Below, one piece after another: positions 59,173-64,000 of a stretch of DNA of 64,000 nt (positions are counted from its first letter, which is position 1; every line of letters starts with the position of its first letter). Origin of the DNA: CBDBFG01 sp965204765 (GTDB lineage Bacteria > Pseudomonadota > Alphaproteobacteria > Caedimonadales > UBA9215); contig CBDBFG010000004.1 in assembly GCA_965204765.1 (NCBI GenBank), forward strand, positions 682,001-746,000, given 5' to 3'. Under the pieces are notes generated by a model. That model did not search any database. It had not been told where the DNA came from and saw only the letters and a program-made list of their open reading frames with translations. The translations under genes were made by a program, and so were the position numbers.

Positions 59173-61773
59173 TTATGGTTTTATTTTTGCGCTACATAAA
59201 ATTTTTGATAGTTTCTTTTTATGTAGAAGCAACAAATGATTTTTACCCGTATGGTGCTTTTGTATAATTTCTATACAGCGTTGATGAAATTCTATAGCAG
59301 ATCTTATATCTCCTGTATTAATAAACAGATCGCTTAATATTGTGTTTGATAACAACATATTGATGCCGTACACCCATTCTTTATTTTTTACCAGATTAAT
59401 CGCTTTGTGTAGGTAATCCGTACCTTTATAATAGTCATTAAGATAGAGATTGTTGATTGCTCTGGCTAGTAATAGCAACATATATTGCTTGTCATTACAA
59501 CCATTTTCTATGCATATTTTTTGGGCCTTGTCGCAATATGATTCTGCTTTTTTGAATAGCGACATTTTACGCAATGCGTGTCCTGCGCAATAAAAACAAT
59601 AAAAACTGCCGTTATAGTCTTTTATTTTGTTATAACATTCTGCTAATTGTATAAATAGTTTATATGCCTCGGGGTATTTTTTTAGTCTCAGTAGCAACTT
59701 GGCATGGGCAAATTGAATTTCGTACACAGTTTTTTGGTCCAGGGTATCTTTGTTGGCCAGTGCTTTATGTAAATAAATAGATGCTTTATCTGGTTTTTGT
59801 ATACTTAAAAATGTTCTGGCTAATTCTAAATTCAATTGTGCGATAATTTCATCATTAGTATTGTTGTGAATTTGAGCCCGAGTAATTGCAGATTTTATGG
59901 TGGCAATAGATTTATCCTCTTGCATGCTATGACGATATAGTTTCCCTAGATACATGTAAGTATTTAAAACTATTTCGTTATTATCATGATACATAGTTTT
60001 TTGTAGTTTTAATAATTTAGCACAGTATGCTGCTGCTTTATGTGGCAAAGATAAATCATCTAAATTCTCTATTATAAGAGTTAATGATTTTTCGATTACT
60101 GCATTGGAATACTCATTGTTTTTTATATGGTTTAACATATTTTCCAACAGAAACTGTGTTCTTTGCATACGATAATAGTTATGGTGTCGTTTTAGTTTGT
60201 CTTTATAATTTTTAAAGTAGGTAAGTACTTTTTCTATGTTTTCATTAGAGTTATGTTTTTGATTTATATACCTATGCATAACATTTAGTATGGTGTTATG
60301 GACTGATATAGTGTGATGTTTTTTATAAATAAGGCCGTTATCATGTAGATCATCAATCGCTTTATTAAAGTTTCCAGTGGAAATACTAGAAAATAATTTT
60401 TGTAGGCTTTTAACTTTAATAATATTGTGGTTTACAGTTTTATTATTAAGTAAGCTGATTAGGAAAATCAGTTTTTTAGCATCTTCACTATACTGTGAAA
60501 CATTTAAGATCATAGAGTATATAGAATTATATCTTGTTTTATGAGTATAATCTTGCGAATTAGTTAACGTATCACTTAAATATGTTTGTTGAAATTTTTT
60601 AAATTTCTGTGTGTCGTGTTGTATCAATTTAGTATATTGTTTTATATCACTACTGTAATTGTGAAAATATTTTCCTGCTATATATACATCTAGCAGATAA
60701 GGTGGAATAGCGGCTAGTACTTCTTGCAACTGTACATCATTCATTTTTCGTCCAGATATATTAAGAAAAAACTCCTTGCGAACATTATATGGAATAGTTG
60801 TTACATTAATGACATTATGACTACCAATATAGCTGTTGTTCAGATTAAAATTTTTACTGCTTGTAATAATAACTTTACCTTGACCCCATATTTGCGGGTT
60901 GTTAGGTAAAAATGTTTGTATGGATTGAAAGTTTTCTACATTATCAAATAAAAGTAGCCAATTGGAATTTTGTTTTAATTTTTTTTGTATAAAGCGCAGG
61001 ATGCGTTCTTTTCTGATATTATAATTTTTTATATTCATTGATGTGTTCAGAAAATTAGTTTCGTTATCGTTATTTGCAAAATGATATGCAAGTACAGTCA
61101 TTGAATTTAAAGAAGTATTTTCATTTTTCGCATTTATTTCCCAGACTATATTGGCTGATTGTAAGGACATATACCTTCTGGCTAATGTGGTTTTCCCAGA
61201 TCCAGATATTCCTAATAACGCTACATGTTTTATTAGTAACTTATTATGTTTAAATTTATGTTCTATTTGTTTTATCAATGAGTTTCTTTTGACTAGCAAA
61301 TCGGAACGTGGTAGCAAGAAATCATATTTTATTTCTGTTTTATTCAGAGAGCTTAATGTATAAAATAAACCAATTATAATGCACAGCGTTAACAGTACGA
61401 TGATAGATGAAAAAATAAAATATTTTATTTTGTGATTTTGTTGTTTTGCTTGGAATGTCTTATTTTGTCTTTTGAGAAAAATTTCGTTATCAATATTTGT
61501 TATTTTTTTAAAATAATGCTCTTGTAATATTTCGTATGCTTTGCATCCATATATAAAATCAATAATACTGTCTTTGGAATTACATCCAATTTTAGTCATA
61601 ATATTTTTGTTGTGCACCTCTATTGTCTTGTAGGATACTTTAAGTAAAGAAGCTATCTTTTTGTTGCCTCTGTTATTTAGGATACATGATAGGACATCTA
61701 TCTCTCTTGAGGTAAAATTAATACCACCTATTTCTTTATTACTTTTATTTAAATTATTAGTTATCATACTCAT
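59173..61773 (-). CDS. Membrane-tethered LuxR-HTH / STAND ATPase / TPR regulator
   Basis: The product (866 residues from the Met at 61773) has an unusual order. Residues 18-73 are a LuxR/GerE helix-turn-helix (FTSREIDVLSCILNNRGNKK, then IASLLKVSYKTIEVHNKNIM). A basic stretch leads into one hydrophobic helix at about 118-140. Then comes a STAND/NB-ARC-like ATPase: Walker A GISGSGKTT (188-196), Walker B WLLLFDNVE (272-280), an IITSS sensor strand and IPPYLLDVY in the GLPL position. The last 300 or so residues are TPR-like helical repeats. MalT-type STAND regulators have the HTH at the C-terminus and no membrane helix. Positive charges before the helix predict HTH in the cytoplasm and ATPase-TPR outside. 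A further upstream start would add 29 residues and is less likely. It is divergent from the three genes at 61942. Confidence 0.82.
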   Translation of the reverse strand: MSMITNNLNKSNKEIGGINFTSREIDVLSCILNNRGNKKIASLLKVSYKTIEVHNKNIMTKIGCNSKDSIIDFIYGCKAYEILQEHYFKKITNIDNEIFLKRQNKTFQAKQQNHKIKYFIFSSIIVLLTLCIIIGLFYTLSSLNKTEIKYDFLLPRSDLLVKRNSLIKQIEHKFKHNKLLIKHVALLGISGSGKTTLARRYMSLQSANIVWEINAKNENTSLNSMTVLAYHFANNDNETNFLNTSMNIKNYNIRKERILRFIQKKLKQNSNWLLLFDNVENFQSIQTFLPNNPQIWGQGKVIITSSKNFNLNNSYIGSHNVINVTTIPYNVRKEFFLNISGRKMNDVQLQEVLAAIPPYLLDVYIAGKYFHNYSSDIKQYTKLIQHDTQKFKKFQQTYLSDTLTNSQDYTHKTRYNSIYSMILNVSQYSEDAKKLIFLISLLNNKTVNHNIIKVKSLQKLFSSISTGNFNKAIDDLHDNGLIYKKHHTISVHNTILNVMHRYINQKHNSNENIEKVLTYFKNYKDKLKRHHNYYRMQRTQFLLENMLNHIKNNEYSNAVIEKSLTLIIENLDDLSLPHKAAAYCAKLLKLQKTMYHDNNEIVLNTYMYLGKLYRHSMQEDKSIATIKSAITRAQIHNNTNDEIIAQLNLELARTFLSIQKPDKASIYLHKALANKDTLDQKTVYEIQFAHAKLLLRLKKYPEAYKLFIQLAECYNKIKDYNGSFYCFYCAGHALRKMSLFKKAESYCDKAQKICIENGCNDKQYMLLLLARAINNLYLNDYYKGTDYLHKAINLVKNKEWVYGINMLLSNTILSDLFINTGDIRSAIEFHQRCIEIIQKHHTGKNHLLLLHKKKLSKILCSAKIKP

Positions 61774-61807
61774 ACACAAATTATTTTCGGTAAGGATAAT
61801 GCTACTT

Positions 61808-61877
61808 AAAAAATACTTAAAATAACATAAGTATTTTTCACCTAAACCATAGAATACCATAAGTGTTTTTCACTTAG
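61808..61877. promoter_or_regulatory. Tandem dyad operators between the STAND regulator and its divergent neighbours
   Basis: Two 24-bp direct repeats (61821-61844 and 61853-61876; core CATAAGT-R-TTTTTCAC-Y-TA) recur with a 32-bp period, three helical turns. The second contains a perfect dyad TAAGTG-TTTTT-CACTTA. The first overlaps an 11-bp inverted repeat AAAAATACTTA/TAAGTATTTTT (61809-61819, 61828-61838). The layout suits binding of a dimeric HTH regulator controlling both directions. Confidence 0.6.
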
Positions 61878-61941
61878 GTAGTTTTTCTCTCTTCAAAAAA
61901 TATTTTTTGTATAGTATCCATACATTATCGCGAGGTTACTC

Positions 61942-62322
61942 GTGATCTATTGGGAAATAGTGAAAGACTACAAAGGCTTATGGGAGTACACAGTGAGGGA
62001 AATTACAAAATCTGGTCTTGTCGATATTCATTCGGCAGGGCAACTGTCGATGATGTTGATTACCAATGTTAGTCACAAAACTAAGTTTGGTAAAGATCAA
62101 GCAATTCTGGTTATTAAGAAGCAATTGCATAATTTGACGGCTAATATTGCAAGAGATCGCTCTATGGCCTCAACTAATAAAATGCTACTTAACAAATTGT
62201 GTAATATAAATACTACGGTGAAAAAAGTAGAGTATGAAAATTATTCTGCTAAGAGTGTATTTTGCAGAAAGCTTAATAAACAGATAGACGACTTTAATAA
62301 TATAATATCCATGTATAAATAA
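61942..62322 (+). CDS. Unknown 126-residue protein, first gene of the divergent cluster
   Basis: GAGG lies eight bases before the GTG start. The product is helical and basic, with no signal peptide or membrane helix (IVKDYKGLWEYTVREITKSG, then KKQLHNLTANIARDRSMAS). No family recognised. The next gene begins 10 bp later, so the two are co-transcribed and, given the shared promoter region, probably controlled by the HTH-STAND protein. Confidence 0.65.
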   Translation: MIYWEIVKDYKGLWEYTVREITKSGLVDIHSAGQLSMMLITNVSHKTKFGKDQAILVIKKQLHNLTANIARDRSMASTNKMLLNKLCNINTTVKKVEYENYSAKSVFCRKLNKQIDDFNNIISMYK

Positions 62323-62332
62323 AGATAAAAAA

Positions 62333-62692
62333 ATGAGCGTATTAGAGAAAGAAAACAGTTTACTAAAAAATCAGTTAGAGATTTTAACATCCGTTAATGA
62401 GGAAGTTGAGAGGGACTATAGAGAGATAGAAGGTAGAAATGATTTTTTAGAGCAAGAAATTACAAGATTGATCAAAGAAAAACAAATGATGGAAAAATTT
62501 TGTAGTGATAGTTTTCTAAGAACTACTCAATTGACTGATGAGATTAGCAATTTAAAAATGAAGAATCGAGTAGGTAGAAAGATGAGAGATTATTTGACTG
62601 CACGACTAAGATTCGCTATCGTTTTACTTTCTAGTGTAAAGATTGATTTTAAGCAATCTTTTAAAGCTGGTGACTTAATAAAAATTAAATAA
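62333..62692 (+). CDS. Unknown coiled-coil protein, second gene of the divergent cluster
   Basis: The 119-residue product is mostly one long coiled coil (residues 3-80; heptad-like ENSLLKNQLEILTSVNEEVE, NDFLEQEITRLIKEKQMMEK) followed by a basic C-terminal part (KMRDYLTARLRFAIVLLSS). No signal peptide. It may dimerise or bind a partner such as the product of the preceding gene. The third gene begins 13 bp downstream. Confidence 0.65.
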   Translation: MSVLEKENSLLKNQLEILTSVNEEVERDYREIEGRNDFLEQEITRLIKEKQMMEKFCSDSFLRTTQLTDEISNLKMKNRVGRKMRDYLTARLRFAIVLLSSVKIDFKQSFKAGDLIKIK

Positions 62693-62705
62693 AGGAGTAT
62701 TTATC

Positions 62706-63233
62706 TTGAGTATACATAAGATTATTTTTTCATTGATGATATGTAATATAATAACATTAAATGTTTACTGTGCGGAGCCAGTGACTGTTTTCGGAGAAGA
62801 TGGAATGGATTTTCCTACTCCTCATTCTGGGTCTTGTTTGGCAGATCATTATGATGAAGCTGACATACCGCCACGGGTTTATATGCAAGCCAGAGGTGAT
62901 GGTGAGTTAAAAGACGATGGTTCTGCGAAGCCTCCTGTAAATCCATCTTCAGACCCTTGTAGTATTACGCATACTTGGGAATCTGATGATACAGTCTATG
63001 CTTATAAATGTCCATCTGGTGGTGGGGTACATAGTGCACATAATTCACGGGTTACAACTATGTCTTTTTCTGGTGATGGGACTAGTAGCGGTGAATTTGT
63101 TCCTTCAGCGACTGAAGATGGTAAAAAAAAGGCTAAGATCGCAACTAGATCGCTACTTGATCAACAAGATGATCATGGAAATATAGAATCATTTGCTGAT
63201 CCTGTTCCTATTGTTGCTAGCGCGACGCATTAA
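62706..63233 (+). CDS. Unknown secreted protein, third gene of the divergent cluster
   Basis: GGAG precedes a TTG start. The 175-residue product has a signal peptide (IIFSLMICNIITLNVYC, cleavage before AEPVT) and a mature part rich in Asp, Gly, Ser and Pro with four Cys (GSCLADHY, DPCSITHT, YKCPSGGG), which looks like an unstructured or surface-exposed polypeptide. No family recognised. It is the only exported product of the cluster and the likely effector or sensor partner, if the cluster is a system. Confidence 0.65.
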   Translation: MSIHKIIFSLMICNIITLNVYCAEPVTVFGEDGMDFPTPHSGSCLADHYDEADIPPRVYMQARGDGELKDDGSAKPPVNPSSDPCSITHTWESDDTVYAYKCPSGGGVHSAHNSRVTTMSFSGDGTSSGEFVPSATEDGKKKAKIATRSLLDQQDDHGNIESFADPVPIVASATH

Positions 63234-63320
63234 ATTTTCTTTTAGATGACCTCGTACTCATTTAAAGAGTATGAGTTCATCTTATTTCACTGTTTGGTTG
63301 TATTAGCTATATTAAGTAGT

Positions 63321-64000
63321 TCATTCCATTTCATCTGCTTTGCTACGCCAAAATTCGGGTGATCCTTGTGGATTTTGTTTATCACCGCATTCATATAATC
63401 CCTGATATGCCGCTTTTGTTAAAGCTCTATCATTTAAGGTAAGAGCTATAGTTTTTGCTCTCTTAAAGAACATAGTTGGCGATGTTGTCGAGCGATCCGT
63501 TGAACGTGGTGTAGAACTTTTAGGTGTTCTAGGGCTGCTTTCTGTTGAACGTTGCGGAGTGCTTATCGATGCAGATCTGCTTTGTGTAGTCATAGCTCTA
63601 GTAGTTTTAGTACGAACATTGGTAGAAGTAGAGTAGCTTTTGCTAATTGGTCGTGCGCTATCTCTTGTACCCGGAGATGTTCTGGTTAATGTTTGTTTCT
63701 TTGTTAATAAAAGTTTTCCATATTCTATACATATTCGCGCTTCTAGTAAGCTATCAGATTTGACTGCACTTCGTGCTTTTTCTAGATATTCTTGTTTTAA
63801 CTCTAGATTTTCTTCTAATTCAGCAATACCTAAAAATGCTCTGGCACACATTGCTTTTATTTTGCTTGTATCTAAGAAGCTATCAAATAAATCAATTGCT
63901 GCTAAATAGAATTCTTTTTTCTTAGAATCATCTGCATCTAATAGATCTGCACAGTCAACCATGGCTCTAGCTTGTAATTGATATGCGGTTGATCCTGTTA
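63321..64000 (-). CDS. TPR-like protein with a Ser/Thr/Arg/Pro-rich insert (N-terminus outside window)
   Basis: The frame is open through the window edge (about 226 codons visible), so the Met at 63962 is not the true start. Helical TPR/SEL1-like repeats (FYLAAIDLFDSFLDTSKIKA, RAFLGIAELEENLELKQEYL) are interrupted by about 70 residues made almost only of Ser, Thr, Arg and Pro (SASISTPQRSTESSPRTPKS), after which a repeat resumes (MFFKRAKTIALTLNDRALTK). Such a basic disordered loop is typical of phosphorylated or nucleic-acid-binding segments, or of host-directed proteins. Convergent with the secreted protein at 62706. Family unknown. Confidence 0.65.
   Translation of the reverse strand, partial: TGSTAYQLQARAMVDCADLLDADDSKKKEFYLAAIDLFDSFLDTSKIKAMCARAFLGIAELEENLELKQEYLEKARSAVKSDSLLEARICIEYGKLLLTKKQTLTRTSPGTRDSARPISKSYSTSTNVRTKTTRAMTTQSRSASISTPQRSTESSPRTPKSSTPRSTDRSTTSPTMFFKRAKTIALTLNDRALTKAAYQGLYECGDKQNPQGSPEFWRSKADEME

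Overview
The window looks like a piece of the chromosome of an AT-rich, host-dependent alphaproteobacterium, most like Rickettsiales or Holosporales. The reasons are an ATP/ADP translocase of the energy-parasite type, alphaproteobacterial gene orders (dapF-mtaB-ftsY and ffh-rpsP-rimM-trmD-rplS), a single-HKD secreted phospholipase D of the kind known from Rickettsia, many short orphan secreted proteins, and several genes caught in the act of decay. The genus cannot be fixed from this stretch.

Layout. 1-1.6 kb: 3' part of a 23S rRNA gene and a 5S gene. 1.8-4 kb: MarR regulator, tRNA-Glu and a Bcr/CflA exporter. 4.1-7.7 kb: transketolase, GAPDH and a phospholipase D-like protein in one minus-strand operon. 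7.8-13 kb: dnaE, an exported peptide deformylase homologue and a DMT transporter. 12.9-16.7 kb: a small accessory island with two paralogous acetyltransferases (one with a nonsense codon) around a 2H phosphoesterase, a 105-bp inverted-repeat element, a tract of about 59 copies of a 7-bp repeat and an orphan secreted protein. 16.7-25.2 kb: ftsY, mtaB, dapF, RNase D, aspS, tRNA-Val and the ATP/ADP translocase. 25.4-33.4 kb: an amino-acid ABC transporter, an ELM1-like protein, ETF-ubiquinone oxidoreductase, fabI, and a glycerophosphodiesterase/lysophospholipase pair. 33.5-38.2 kb: a 19-bp repeat array, the ffh-to-rplS operon and a glycosyltransferase. 38.4-50.9 kb: an exported M15 peptidase, a Kef-type antiporter, acnA, gltA, gltX, comEC and small exported proteins. 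51.2-58.8 kb: a decay zone with a broken nucleoside hydrolase, a frameshifted secreted protein, and a sucA/lpd scar from which sucB is gone, followed by intact glyA. 59-64 kb: a membrane-tethered HTH-STAND-TPR regulator facing three unknown genes across a promoter carrying dyad operators, then a TPR protein with a Ser/Thr/Arg/Pro-rich insert that runs off the window.

How the genes work together. Citrate synthase and aconitase are intact, but the only 2-oxoglutarate dehydrogenase genes in view are destroyed, so unless a second copy exists the cycle is open at 2-oxoglutarate. The cell can import host ATP and amino acids, keeps non-oxidative sugar interconversion, makes fatty acids (FabI) and retains the DAP step needed for peptidoglycan. 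Three lipid-directed enzymes may act on host or recycled phospholipids.

The best candidate for something undescribed is the 59-63.2 kb locus. It encodes a LuxR-type DNA-binding domain joined through one membrane helix to an NB-ARC-like ATPase and TPR array. By the positive-inside rule the ATPase would lie outside the inner membrane, where a cytosolic endosymbiont could meet host ATP. This is inference from sequence alone.
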